Source: Mycolicibacterium nivoides (GTDB lineage: Bacteria > Actinomycetota > Actinomycetes > Mycobacteriales > Mycobacteriaceae). Taken from it: a stretch of 64,000 nucleotides of DNA. The stretch spans positions 5,203,208 to 5,267,207 of the forward strand of contig NZ_CP034072.1 in assembly GCF_003855255.1 (NCBI RefSeq), given 5' to 3'. Every line of letters starts with the position of its first letter. Position 1 is the first letter of the stretch. Of this stretch, positions 36,624 through 46,103 are shown piece after piece. The notes under the pieces are model-generated. The model ran no database searches, had not been told where the DNA came from, and saw only the letters and a program-made list of their open reading frames with translations. Position numbers and translations under genes: made by a program.

Positions 36624-36638
36624 TGGGAATTGTTTTCA
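36624..36638 (-). promoter_or_regulatory. Candidate Zur box upstream of the COG0523 GTPase
   Basis: Read on the minus strand the site is TGAAAACAATTCCCA; 11 of 15 positions agree with the mycobacterial Zur palindrome TGAAAATNATTTTCA. It lies 20-34 bases before the GTG start, overlapping where the promoter would be. The right arm is degenerate. Confidence 0.4.
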
Positions 36639-36647
36639 CTAAGCGGG

Positions 36648-38430
36648 TCAGGTTGGCCAGCGGGTGTCGACGATGTCCAGCGCATTGGGCAGCTTGGCCC
36701 GGTACCGCGCCTTGTCGGCAGCCTTGAACGGACCCCACCACGGCGCCTGGAACAGCTCGACGATCTTGACCTTCGGCCCCTGGTAGCCCGACGCCATCAG
36801 AACCCCGTTGGCGGCGTAGCGGCCGCCCTCGTTCGCGCCCTCCATCGTCGTGACGTTCTGGTCGGTCTTGATCCACTCGCCGGCCAGGAAGAGATTGTCG
36901 ATCCCGGTCGTCGCTTCGGGCCGGCGCGCCCACGACCCCGGATCCTGGATGAACAGCGGCTCGTCGTTGCGCACATCGGGGGTGCCCGAGTCGATGATCG
37001 ACGGATCAAGGAACCACGAATGCACCATCTGGTCCGTGACCACGATGCTGGTGTCGTTGAGATGGGCTTTGATCTGCGCCCAGGCCTCGGCCGCGATCTG
37101 CGGTGGCGTGCACTGCCGGGCACTGAGCCGGTTGAAGTTCCCCGGGGTGCTCCAGTCCGAGATGATCGCCGACAGGCAGTCCCTGACAGTTCCGTCGCCG
37201 TACGACGTCAGCGGCCGCTTCCAGAACTGCGCCTCGCTGATCGAGGTGAGCCCCCACCCGGAGTCGACGTAGTTGACGTGCCCCTTGGTGACGTCGACGC
37301 GTTCCCGCAGGAAGAACATCAGGCCGTTCATCCACTCGGTGCGCAGCGCGGCCACCGAGGCCAGCTTGGGATCGGCAGCGATCACGTCGGGTGTCAACAC
37401 CGCTGCCAGCTTCTCGCAGGGCACCGCGGAGATGTACCAGTCGGCCACCACCGGTTGAGCCACCCCGTTGCCGTCGACCACCGTCGCCGAAGCGATGTGG
37501 CGGCCGTTGGGAGTCAGCCGGGCCAGCGCCTGCCCGAGCCGAAAGGTCACGCCCAGTGACTGCAGGTGCGCCACCCAGGGGTCGATCCATTGCAGGCTGG
37601 TGGGCCCGTTGAGCACCCTGTCGAATCCCTTGTTGTCGATGTCGTTGCCCAACAGCAGGATCGACCACACCGAGGCCTCACCGACCAGCCCGATCGAATG
37701 GGCGCTGGCATCTTTGGATTTGGAGGCAGCGAGATTCCGGATGATGCCGTCGGCCAGATACCGGTTGTACTCGGCCGACTTCTTGTCCGCCCCGATGTAT
37801 CTCTCCCACGTCATGTTGTCCCACTGGCCGAGCTTGCGCTCGTCGCAACTGGTGACGTAGACCGCGAGTTTCTGTGCGGCGTACACCGCTTCCAGGGGCG
37901 GCAACCGGAACAACGTCTGGAACACCGCGGCCACCGACTCGATGAAGGCCTTCGGGGTGATGGGGTTGGGCAGCGTCGGGATCGGAAACGGCAGCGGGAT
38001 GGTCAGATCCGCCCGCCCGAGCCCCGAGTGCAGATAGGACGTGGCCCGGGTCAGGTTCTGCCAGACCCCGAAGGTGTTGCCGGCGTACGGGATGCGTCGC
38101 ATGGTGTCGGTGACGTTGCGATAGAAGCCCGGGAAGAACCGGAATCCGTGTTCGGCCGGTAGCGGGCTGCCCGTCGCGCTCGGCGCCGGAATGGACCGCG
38201 CCTTGCCGCCCAGCGCTTTCCGTTCGAACACCGTGACGCGGTACCCGCGCTCGGCCAGTTCGTGCGCGGCGGTCAGGCCGGCCACCCCGGCTCCGAATAT
38301 CGCCACCGTCGATCCCGGCGCCGCGCGCGGTTCCCGGCCCGCTCAGCGCGGCCGCGGCCACCCCTGCCGTGGCAGTGCCGGCCAGAAACGACCGCCGTGA
38401 AATATGACGCTCCCCAACCCCACCCGACAT
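36648..38430 (-). CDS. Tat-exported FAD oxidoreductase (phytoene desaturase-like), reading frame interrupted
   Basis: The main frame (38306-36648) encodes 552 residues of an FAD amine-oxidase/phytoene desaturase-type enzyme: FGAGVAGLTAAHELAERGYR, EHGFRFFPGFYRNV, and the C-terminal FLAGEWIKTDQNVTTMEGAN. It lacks a normal start. Just upstream, in another frame from ATG 38430, is a perfect Tat signal: ISRRSFLAGTATAGVAAAAL. The frames join if one base is removed in the GCGCGC tract near 38321-38330, giving ...TARAAPGSTVAIFGAG. TGA closes the main frame upstream. Either a real frameshift inactivates export, or the assembly has one extra base. It is divergent from the large mce operon. Confidence 0.8.
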
Positions 38431-38745
38431 ACCGACACCACCTCAGTTCGGCAACCCCTGTGGGCGTTAAGTTAATGGCGATTCTCCAACGGGCAGGCCC
38501 GACACGCCGACCTGAATCCAGCCAATCGTGAACCTATCGATTGATCACATCGATAGGTATTGAACCACTACAGACCGCGCAAGACCGGTACGGCAACTCG
38601 AGAATAGTCATTCACTTAATTGTTGCGGTGACGTCATGAAATGTGACATGCTCCACAGGCGACCGGGGGGTCGAAACAGTGCTCAGCACAGCCGGCGCCA
38701 CCGGCCGGCCCCGCGCATGCAACGACACAGCGCGGAAGGAACTCG
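38431..38745. promoter_or_regulatory. 315-base divergent region before the large mce operon
   Basis: No gene is seen. The region is AT-richer than its flanks and contains the 27-base inverted repeat at 38532-38558. AAGGAACTCG provides the ribosome site for the first yrbE gene. Confidence 0.5.
38532..38558. promoter_or_regulatory. Perfect inverted repeat, probable operator for mce and/or the FAD oxidoreductase
   Basis: ACCTATCGAT (38532-38541) and ATCGATAGGT (38549-38558) are exact reverse complements around TGATCAC. The ten-base arms and seven-base spacer suit a dimeric TetR/GntR-type repressor, as known for other mycobacterial mce loci. No regulator gene lies next to it. Confidence 0.6.
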
Positions 38746-39558
38746 ATGACCTACGAGCTACCGGCGTCCAAGGGCCCTGTACGGGATGTCCTGGTCCAGG
38801 GCGGTTACGTGCTCGGCTTCTCGGTGCAGGCGCTCGTCAGCGTCGTCACCGCGGTGGTCAGCCGGCGCCTGGTGCTCGACGAGGTCGTCAACCAGACCCT
38901 GTTCATCGGCCGGGTGTGCACCGGACCGGCCCTGCTGCTGATGATGCCCATCGGCGTGTTCATCGCGGTGTCGGTCGGTGAGCTGGCCGGACGCATCGGG
39001 GCCGGGGGCTACTCGGGAGCAGTGGTGGCCTTCATCATCGTCGGCCAGGCCGCGGCCCTGGTGTGCGCGTTGATGATGGCCGGCGTGGCCGGTTCGGCGA
39101 TCTGCACCGACCTGGGATCACGCACCATCCGCGAGGAGATCGATGCGATGGAGGTCATGGGCCTGGACGTGATCGAGCGTCTCGTTGCACCCCGCCTGGT
39201 CGCCGCCGTCATCGTGGCACTGGCCCTGTGCTCGATCGTCACCTTCGGCGGCGTGGTGGCCTGCTACCTCTACCACATCAGCGTGCAGCACCTGCCCGCC
39301 GGAACGTTCCTGGCTACCTTCAGTCAGTACGGACAGGTGTCGGATTTCGTTATGGCACTGATCAAGTCGGCAGTGTTCGGGCTGACAGCGACCCTGGTCG
39401 CCACCTTCAAGGGCCTGCACACCAAGGGCGGGGCCGGCGGTGTGGCCAACGCGGTGAACGAGGCCGTGGTGCTGGCCTTCGCCCTCGTCTTCATCCTCAA
39501 CACCACAATGTCGGCGCTGTATACCGTGGTGGTTCCGGCCGTGGGCAGTTACCGGTGA
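38746..39558 (+). CDS. YrbEA-type MlaE-family permease, first gene of the large mce operon
   Basis: A 270-residue permease with five to six helices. GSRTIREEIDAMEVMGLDVI is the conserved ATPase-coupling segment, and the C-terminal KGLHTKGGAGGVANAVNEAV fits YrbEA proteins. ATG at 38746 follows GGAAGGA. It opens an operon of at least eleven tightly packed genes; its stop overlaps the next start by four bases (GTGA). Together with YrbEB it forms the membrane channel of a Mce lipid importer. Which numbered mce locus this corresponds to cannot be told from the window. Confidence 0.92.
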   Translation: MTYELPASKGPVRDVLVQGGYVLGFSVQALVSVVTAVVSRRLVLDEVVNQTLFIGRVCTGPALLLMMPIGVFIAVSVGELAGRIGAGGYSGAVVAFIIVGQAAALVCALMMAGVAGSAICTDLGSRTIREEIDAMEVMGLDVIERLVAPRLVAAVIVALALCSIVTFGGVVACYLYHISVQHLPAGTFLATFSQYGQVSDFVMALIKSAVFGLTATLVATFKGLHTKGGAGGVANAVNEAVVLAFALVFILNTTMSALYTVVVPAVGSYR

Positions 39559-40412
39559 CCGCTATCACCAGCAGCGCTGCCCTGCACCGGATTTCGCGGC
39601 CCGCCGTCGCCGGGTACGACGCACTCGCCGTCGCCGGCCAGCACGTGACGTTCTACGCCAAGGTCCTGGGGTCCCTGCCCTACGCCCTGGTGCGCTACCG
39701 CAAACACACCCTGGGGCAGATCGGCGAGGTCACCTTCGGCACCAGCTCGCTGCTGTCCGGCGGCGGAACCATCGGCATCGTGTTCGCCATGTCGCTGGCC
39801 GCGGCCATGATGCTGGGCGTCGAGACCCAGCGCGGCCTGGACCTGGTCGGGATGAACACGCTCTCGGGCATGCTCGCCGCGATCGCCAACACCCGCGAAC
39901 TGGCGCCCGTGGTGGTCGCAATCGCGTTGGCCGCCAAGGTCGGAACGGGATTCACCGCCCAGATCGGGGCCATGCGGATCTCCGACGAGATCGACGCACT
40001 CGACGCCATGGCGCTGCGCTCGATCCCCTATCTGGTCGGCACCCGCGTGCTGGCCTCGGTGGTCTGCGTCATCCCGATCTACATGATCGGACTGCTGGCC
40101 AGCTACCTGTCCACCCGCACCGTGGTGGTGATCTTCAACGGCGCCTCCCCCGGCACCTACGACTACTTCTTCCACCTGGCCCTCGGCCCGAGAGACCTGC
40201 TCTACTCCGGGATCAAGGCCATCGTCTTCGCGATCGTGGTCGCGCTGGTGCACTGCACCTACGGCTACTTCGCCTCGGGCGGTCCCGCCGGGGTGGGGCA
40301 GGCCGCGGGCCGCGCGCTGCGCACCGCGATCCTCGCGGTCGGCATCCTCGACGTGCTGCTGACCTTCGCGCTGTGGGGCCTGGTCCCCGAGATCCCCGGG
40401 ATGGGAATGTGA
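39555..40412 (+). CDS. YrbEB-type MlaE-family permease
   Basis: A 285-residue permease; TGFTAQIGAMRISDEIDALDAM is represented by the conserved EIDAL coupling segment, and GYFASGGPAGVG near the C-terminus matches YrbEB proteins. GTG at 39555 overlaps the yrbEA stop, and its own stop overlaps the mceA GTG. It is a partner of YrbEA in the Mce complex. Confidence 0.92.
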   Translation: MTAITSSAALHRISRPAVAGYDALAVAGQHVTFYAKVLGSLPYALVRYRKHTLGQIGEVTFGTSSLLSGGGTIGIVFAMSLAAAMMLGVETQRGLDLVGMNTLSGMLAAIANTRELAPVVVAIALAAKVGTGFTAQIGAMRISDEIDALDAMALRSIPYLVGTRVLASVVCVIPIYMIGLLASYLSTRTVVVIFNGASPGTYDYFFHLALGPRDLLYSGIKAIVFAIVVALVHCTYGYFASGGPAGVGQAAGRALRTAILAVGILDVLLTFALWGLVPEIPGMGM

Positions 40413-41836
40413 AGCGCCTCAGACGATTCGGCAGACGCCGCAGGTCTTCGGAACCCAGCCGGGCGAAACTGGCCCTGCGCGGCCTGGCCGCGGCCGCCGT
40501 GGCGATGGCCGTGGCATCCGTGCTGGTGGCCCGGGCCTCGGGACATCTCGAACGCAGCGCCGACGTCTTCGTGGGGGTGCCGGTGTCGGCCGGGCTGATC
40601 ACCGGCGGATCCCCGGTCCGCTACCACGGTGTCAATGTCGGGCGCATCGCCGACATCGAGTCGGGCACCCGCACGTCCCGGGTCCGGCTGGCGATCGAAC
40701 CCGACAGCCTGGGCATCATCCCGTCCTCGGCGGTCGCGCGGATCGTGCCCCGCACCTTCTTCGGCGACATCTATCTGCAACTCGTCGACCCGCAAGGCAA
40801 CCGGTCGGCCACAGGGCTGAAGCCGGGAGACACCGTGGCCATCGATGACAGCCCCGACGCGATGGCGCTCTACGACGTGTTCACCAAGATCGTCGAACTG
40901 TTCTCGCAGATCAAACCCGAACGCATGCAGACCGCCCTCACCGCGATCAGCCAGTCCCTGCGCAACCGCGGCACCGAGCTGGGCACCACGATCGACAACC
41001 TGAGCGCCAGCGCACAGGTGCTCACGCCGTCGCTGGTGCGATTCCTCGACACCACACCTCAGTTCCGGGATGTGATGGCCTCGCTGAACACCGCGACCCC
41101 CGACATCATCTCGACGCTGTCGGCGGCGACCTCGGTGTCCAACCGGATGGTCGACGACCAGAAGAAGTTCGCCTCGGCCATCGACGGTTTCGCCCGGTTC
41201 TCCTCGGTGCTCACCTCGTTCATGTCCGATCACCGCGAGCAGCTGATCACCGTGGTCGACTCGGCCGGGAAGATCATGGCGACCACGGCCGCCCAGCCCC
41301 TGGGGCTGGTCGACACCCTGGCCGGCGCACAGTCGTTCGGTGAGGCCGGCGCCAAGGTGTTCGCGACGGGCAAGTTCAACATCACCGCCGTGGCGACCTT
41401 CGCCGGGCCGATGCCGTACTCGCTTCAGGACTGTCCGGTCTACGGGAACACCCAGGGCGCCCGCTGCGCCGAATCCGCACCGTCGGGTGAGGTGCCGGAT
41501 CAGGCCGGGGACGTGCTGGCCCGCCCGGCCGCCGACCTGCCCGTCACGCCGTTCACCGCCCCGGCCCCGCACCTGCCCACGAATTCGTTCCTGCCGCCCG
41601 GGCCCGGGCTGCCACAGTCGGCGCCGATCCCCACGGAACCGCTTCCGGCCGAGGCGGTCCCATCCTCAGCCGCCCCGGCCTCCGCCGTCGTCGACGCCGA
41701 CCGCCAGGCCCATGCCCTGGCGGTCCTGCAGGACGAACTGGTTCCCCCGGCCGGCGCCCCCTCGACCCAACCGAACATCGCCACGGTGCTCATGCTGGGC
41801 CCGCTCGTGCGCGGCACGGAGGTGCAGGTCTCATGA
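40409..41836 (+). CDS. MceA-type Mce protein
   Basis: A 475-residue Mce protein. A basic N-terminus precedes one membrane anchor (about residues 20-43), then the MCE domain (ADVFVGVPVSAGLITGGSPV, GVNVGRIADI). A long helical region follows, with a C-terminal proline/alanine-rich tail (about 370-450). GTG at 40409 is set by the four-base overlap with yrbEB. It is the first of six Mce subunits thought to assemble a hetero-hexameric lipid conduit across the periplasm. Confidence 0.92.
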   Translation: MKRLRRFGRRRRSSEPSRAKLALRGLAAAAVAMAVASVLVARASGHLERSADVFVGVPVSAGLITGGSPVRYHGVNVGRIADIESGTRTSRVRLAIEPDSLGIIPSSAVARIVPRTFFGDIYLQLVDPQGNRSATGLKPGDTVAIDDSPDAMALYDVFTKIVELFSQIKPERMQTALTAISQSLRNRGTELGTTIDNLSASAQVLTPSLVRFLDTTPQFRDVMASLNTATPDIISTLSAATSVSNRMVDDQKKFASAIDGFARFSSVLTSFMSDHREQLITVVDSAGKIMATTAAQPLGLVDTLAGAQSFGEAGAKVFATGKFNITAVATFAGPMPYSLQDCPVYGNTQGARCAESAPSGEVPDQAGDVLARPAADLPVTPFTAPAPHLPTNSFLPPGPGLPQSAPIPTEPLPAEAVPSSAAPASAVVDADRQAHALAVLQDELVPPAGAPSTQPNIATVLMLGPLVRGTEVQVS

Positions 41837-42885
41837 ACCGCAACGGTCGGTGGCAGTCGTGGGCCAAGCTGGGTGCCTTCGGCACGGCCGGGATGCTCAG
41901 CGCGGTGCTGGTGATCAACACCCTGTCGGTGCCGGTGCGCGGTAGCACCGTCACCTACCAGGCGCAGTTCACCAGCGTCGAGGGTCTCAACGTCGGAAAC
42001 CCGGTGACCATGAACGGTATTCGGATCGGCCGGGTGGATTCGATCCGGTTCGCCCCCAACGCCGACGGCACCAGCCGGGCCGACGTCGACATCGAGGTCA
42101 ACTCCGACTTCACCCTGACGGGCAACGTCACCGCGGCAGTGCGCTACGGCGACATGCTCGGCGCCCGCTATGTCGCCCTGTCCGACCCGGGCGGCGCCAT
42201 CATGGACGTCTCCACCGACGAACCACCGGCCAGGCTGGCTGCCGGCGGCGTCATCCCCCTGGCCCAGACCTCGCCGGCGGTGGATCTGACCGCATTGCTC
42301 AACGGGTTCAAGCCGCTTTTCGACGCGCTGGCCCCCGAGCAGGTCAACACCCTCACGCGGGGATTCGTCGAGACCTTCAGCGGCCAGGCGCAGACCCTGA
42401 CGACGCTGCTCACCCAGATCGCCGCCATGACATCGAGTTTGACCAACAACGCGGACATCTTCACCCAGCTGATCGACAACATGTCGGCACTCATGCGCAC
42501 CATGAACACCCGTCAGCCGCAACTGGAGCAGATGCTGCACGGGCTCAACCGGCTCAGCGCCGCGGTGACCTCCGGTGACCGGCAGTTCGAGACGCTCATC
42601 GACCAGGGCAACGCCGTGCTGGCCACTCTGGCCAACACGGTCAACAACTCCAGCGCCGCCTACGGAGACACCATCACCAATCTCAACTCCATGCTGCAGA
42701 CCTGGCAGCCCAACACCGAGCAGTTCACCACTCTGTTGGCCCGGCTGCCGGAGTTCGGCGACGCGATCAACCGGACCTCCAGCTACGGCGGGTTCGTCAG
42801 CCTTTACCTGTGCAACTTCACCCTCAAGATTCGCAGCCACGAAGCCAACATCTTCGGCAGCAGACATTCCGAGGTGTGTTTGTAG
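41833..42885 (+). CDS. MceB-type Mce protein
   Basis: A 350-residue Mce protein with a membrane anchor at about residues 10-32. The MCE domain follows (YQAQFTSVEGLNVGNPVTMN, GIRIGRVDSI), then a helical barrel region and a C-terminal GFVSLYLCNFTLKI, a recurring MceB ending. ATG at 41833 overlaps the mceA stop. Second Mce subunit of the operon. Confidence 0.92.
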   Translation: MNRNGRWQSWAKLGAFGTAGMLSAVLVINTLSVPVRGSTVTYQAQFTSVEGLNVGNPVTMNGIRIGRVDSIRFAPNADGTSRADVDIEVNSDFTLTGNVTAAVRYGDMLGARYVALSDPGGAIMDVSTDEPPARLAAGGVIPLAQTSPAVDLTALLNGFKPLFDALAPEQVNTLTRGFVETFSGQAQTLTTLLTQIAAMTSSLTNNADIFTQLIDNMSALMRTMNTRQPQLEQMLHGLNRLSAAVTSGDRQFETLIDQGNAVLATLANTVNNSSAAYGDTITNLNSMLQTWQPNTEQFTTLLARLPEFGDAINRTSSYGGFVSLYLCNFTLKIRSHEANIFGSRHSEVCL

Positions 42886-43941
42886 ATGTTTCTCGTCAAA
42901 CTGATCGACCTCTTCGTCGGCGCGGTGATCTTCCTCTTCGTGAAGGATCAGCGCAAGCACAACCCGTCAATCCCCTTGGCACTGGGCATGATCGGCACCA
43001 TCACCCTGGTCGCCATCATGGTCGTGTCGATCGGGATTCCCCGCACGGTCTACCACGTGCGGACCAACGCCTATATCGCCGAGCTGGCCAATGCCAGCGG
43101 ACTGTCCGGCGGCGACCCGGTGTATATCGCCGGGGTGCCCGCCGGGCGGGTGGAGGACGTCGCGCTGGCCGGCGACCGAGTTCGCATCGGCTTCCGGCTG
43201 GACAAGGCCCAGGCGCTCGGGAACCGCACCACGGTCACCGTGCGGCTGCGGACCGTGCTGGGCAAGCGGTTCCTCGACGTGATGCCGGCGGGAACCGTCA
43301 ACGGACTGGACTCCAACGTGATTCCGTTGTCGCGCACCACGGTTCCCTACAGCCTCGACGAGGTGGGGCGTAAGGCCGCCGACACCGCCGAGCACGTCGA
43401 CCAGCAGCCGTTGACGGCGATGATGAACACCCTGGCCGAGACGATGCCGGGCAACAGCACCGAGCTCGGCCAGGCACTGGCCGGGATCAGCGCGGCCAGT
43501 TCGGCGTTCGCCGACAACGGCGACAAGATCGACGAGATCCTGCGGATCAGCCGGTCCATGACCGAAATGCTGTCCCACCAGACGGATTCACTGGCCGACA
43601 CCGCGGCCAACGCGCAGTACATCGTTTCTTCACTGGCGGCGCGCCGTCAGGCACTGACGGACATCGTTCACAATCTGACCGCGATCATGCGGCACCTGGC
43701 CGCGATCTACACCGAGAAGCAGGCAGATTTCGGCAGTTTGATCGCCGGCCTCACCGTGGTCACCGGAACCTTGAAAGCCAACGTGGACAAGATCGACCAG
43801 ACCCTGCAGAAGATGCCCCCGGCGATCCGCGCGGTCACCAACGCCACCGGCAACGGCAACTGGGCCGACGTCAACTCACCGTCCGTGGTGATGCCCGACA
43901 ACCTGTTGTGCTTTCTCAACGTTCAGCGGGAGTGCCGATGA
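42886..43941 (+). CDS. MceC-type Mce protein
   Basis: A 351-residue Mce protein. The N-terminus is hydrophobic twice (FLVKLIDLFVGAVIFLF, then a helix at about 34-54). The MCE domain follows (NASGLSGGDPVYIAGVPAGR), then a long helix-rich part and a C-terminus VVMPDNLLCFLNVQRECR. ATG 42886 directly follows the mceB stop. Third Mce subunit. Confidence 0.92.
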   Translation: MFLVKLIDLFVGAVIFLFVKDQRKHNPSIPLALGMIGTITLVAIMVVSIGIPRTVYHVRTNAYIAELANASGLSGGDPVYIAGVPAGRVEDVALAGDRVRIGFRLDKAQALGNRTTVTVRLRTVLGKRFLDVMPAGTVNGLDSNVIPLSRTTVPYSLDEVGRKAADTAEHVDQQPLTAMMNTLAETMPGNSTELGQALAGISAASSAFADNGDKIDEILRISRSMTEMLSHQTDSLADTAANAQYIVSSLAARRQALTDIVHNLTAIMRHLAAIYTEKQADFGSLIAGLTVVTGTLKANVDKIDQTLQKMPPAIRAVTNATGNGNWADVNSPSVVMPDNLLCFLNVQRECR

Positions 43942-45041
43942 CTAGACGGGTCGCCTTCGCGCTCATCATCACCCTCGTCGTGGGCGCCGGTGGCTGGTAC
44001 GTGTTCGGCCGCACCGACCGGGCCCGGACCGTGCACGCCGACTTCGGCTACATCAACGGCATCTACCCGGGCAGCAAGGTCACCGTGCTCGGGGTACCGG
44101 TGGGACGCGTCACCGCGGTGACGCCGCAGGGCACCACGGTGCGGGTCACCATGACACTGCCCGACGACGTCGTGCTGCCCGCCGAACCGGACGCCTACGT
44201 GGTGAGCCCCGCACTGATCAGCGACCGCAGCGTCGAACTCGGCCCGGCCTACAGCGGAACCGGGCCCACCCTGACCGACGGGCATGTGATCGGAGCCGAC
44301 CACAGCCATTCCCCGATCACCTTCGACAGCATGCTCGGCAGCCTGAGCACGCTCACCTCGGCCATCGGCCCGCAACAGGGCGACATCGGTGCCGTGCTGA
44401 CCCGCGGCGCCGAGCAGTGGCACGACCAGGGCAAGCTGTTCAACTCCGCGATGCGCAACCTCAGTGCCGCCAGCGGCGTGCTCGGGGCGCGGGCCGAGGA
44501 CATCGGAGCGGTGGTGGACAACCTCAGCACGCTGATGGCCGCGTTCAACCAGCGCCAGGTCTCGCTGAACCAGATGGTCGACGAACTCGGTCAGGTCGGC
44601 GGCAGCTGGGCCGACGCCAATGTCGACATCGCCCAGCCCATGGCCGATCTCAAGGTCGTACTCGATCAGGTCGACACCTTTGTCGCCCAGCACGGTGACG
44701 AGCTGGGCACCATCGCGGCCAACCTGAACGCCGTCGGCGACGTGCTGACCGCCAAGCAGCCGCAGCTGGCCGAATTCATGGACCTGGTACCGCTGATGAT
44801 GCAGAACCTGTCCAACACCGTCGGCCAGGACCGGCGCGGCCGGATCCGGCTGAACGTGTCCACGGTGCTCACCCAGTTCGCCGCGGCCCAGAACTTCTGC
44901 GACCGCAACATGCTGCCGATGTGCGTGGGCGCCGGGATCACCAACCCGATCTCCTACCCGATCAGCCGGTCGGACCCGCTGGGCATCGTCACCGCGGTCA
45001 CCGGCAACACCCCGCCGCCGAACCCGAAGTACCCGAGGTGA
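43938..45041 (+). CDS. MceD-type Mce protein
   Basis: A 367-residue Mce protein with an N-terminal anchor at about residues 4-22. The MCE domain contains YINGIYPGSKVTVLGVPVGR, and a helical segment plus a proline-ending tail (NTPPPNPKYPR) follow. ATG at 43938 overlaps the mceC stop (ATGA). Fourth Mce subunit. Confidence 0.92.
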   Translation: MTRRVAFALIITLVVGAGGWYVFGRTDRARTVHADFGYINGIYPGSKVTVLGVPVGRVTAVTPQGTTVRVTMTLPDDVVLPAEPDAYVVSPALISDRSVELGPAYSGTGPTLTDGHVIGADHSHSPITFDSMLGSLSTLTSAIGPQQGDIGAVLTRGAEQWHDQGKLFNSAMRNLSAASGVLGARAEDIGAVVDNLSTLMAAFNQRQVSLNQMVDELGQVGGSWADANVDIAQPMADLKVVLDQVDTFVAQHGDELGTIAANLNAVGDVLTAKQPQLAEFMDLVPLMMQNLSNTVGQDRRGRIRLNVSTVLTQFAAAQNFCDRNMLPMCVGAGITNPISYPISRSDPLGIVTAVTGNTPPPNPKYPR

Positions 45042-45047
45042 ACGGTC

Positions 45048-46103
45048 ATGTCTAGATCCCTGGCTCGCCTCTCGACCGGCTGTGCGGTGATCGTGGCCGC
45101 CGCAGGCGTATGGGCATTGAGCGATGTCGGAATTCAGGATCTTCCCCTGGGCCGCACCTCCCCCACCGACACCATGGCCGTCACGGTGGTGCTGCCGACC
45201 GCCGACGGCATCACCATCGGCGCCGACGTCCGCAACGGGCAGAAGGTGGTGGGCCGGGTCAGCGGGATGAACCTGGCCGCCTCGGGAGCCTCGGTGCAGC
45301 TGAGCCTGGCCGACGCAGACGGCCTCGACTCCGGGACCGTCGCCAGCGTGGAACTCCCCTCGGCCCTTGGCAATCCGTTCGTCCGGCTCAGCAGCGCACA
45401 GCTGGCACCCCAGCGTGCGCTGCGCGACGGCGACGTGATCCCGCCCAGCCACACCGAGCTCGGACCGCAGATCGAAAGTGCGCTGGCCACCTTCGGGGCG
45501 CTGTTGTCCCGCAGCGGTGTCGACCAGCTCGCCACCATCGTCACCGAATTGGACAAGGCGTTCGGGGGCCGGGCCGACAAGGTACGCGGGCTGATCGACT
45601 CGATGTCGCTGCTGGCGGCCAAGGCCTCCGAGCACCAGGGCGAGTTCGATCAGGCGATGAGCCTGGCCGCCAACATCACCGGCCAGTTCGACCACGAGCA
45701 GAAGACCGTGACCGGCTACCTGGACGCGGTGCCCAAGGTGGTGGCGATGCTCGATGTGCAGCGAGCCAAGCTGCAGACGCTGTTCTCCTCGACCACCGCA
45801 CTGGCCGCCACGGCCAACAACGTGCTGTCGTCGACCGACCTGAACGCCATGGTGACCGACGCGGGCACCGTCGTCGGCATGATGGGCACCTTCAACGACC
45901 GGCTCGGCGGGATGCTCACCGCGATGAACACCTTCCTGGAGAAGTTCGGTGACTCGGTCCACGGCGACTACCTGATGTTCGATGGCGCCCTGGACATTCC
46001 GGGCACCATCGACAAACTGCTGACCGGAGGGTTGATCGTCAACGGCACCCCGATCACCGGGGACGTGGCCCTGGAGGGGTTCTTGTCGGGAGGTCTGAAT
46101 TGA
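45048..46103 (+). CDS. MceE-type Mce protein lacking the usual lipobox cysteine
   Basis: A 351-residue Mce protein in the fifth position, where the family member is normally a lipoprotein (LprK type). The N-terminal helix is followed by WALSDVGIQDLPLG, where family members have a lipobox cysteine before the GLNSLPLPG-like segment. Here the cysteine is absent and Asp stands in its place. The only early cysteine (Cys12, in STGC) precedes the hydrophobic core and is a poor lipobox. The MCE domain has DGITIGADVRNGQKVVGRVS. It begins six bases after mceD. Confidence 0.9.
   Translation: MSRSLARLSTGCAVIVAAAGVWALSDVGIQDLPLGRTSPTDTMAVTVVLPTADGITIGADVRNGQKVVGRVSGMNLAASGASVQLSLADADGLDSGTVASVELPSALGNPFVRLSSAQLAPQRALRDGDVIPPSHTELGPQIESALATFGALLSRSGVDQLATIVTELDKAFGGRADKVRGLIDSMSLLAAKASEHQGEFDQAMSLAANITGQFDHEQKTVTGYLDAVPKVVAMLDVQRAKLQTLFSSTTALAATANNVLSSTDLNAMVTDAGTVVGMMGTFNDRLGGMLTAMNTFLEKFGDSVHGDYLMFDGALDIPGTIDKLLTGGLIVNGTPITGDVALEGFLSGGLN

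Noticed and set aside
43923..45962. A 679-codon open frame on the minus strand over mceC-mceE
   Set aside because: Its His/Gln/Gly/Val-rich composition follows from third-position GC bias opposite mceD and mceE; no family motif is present.
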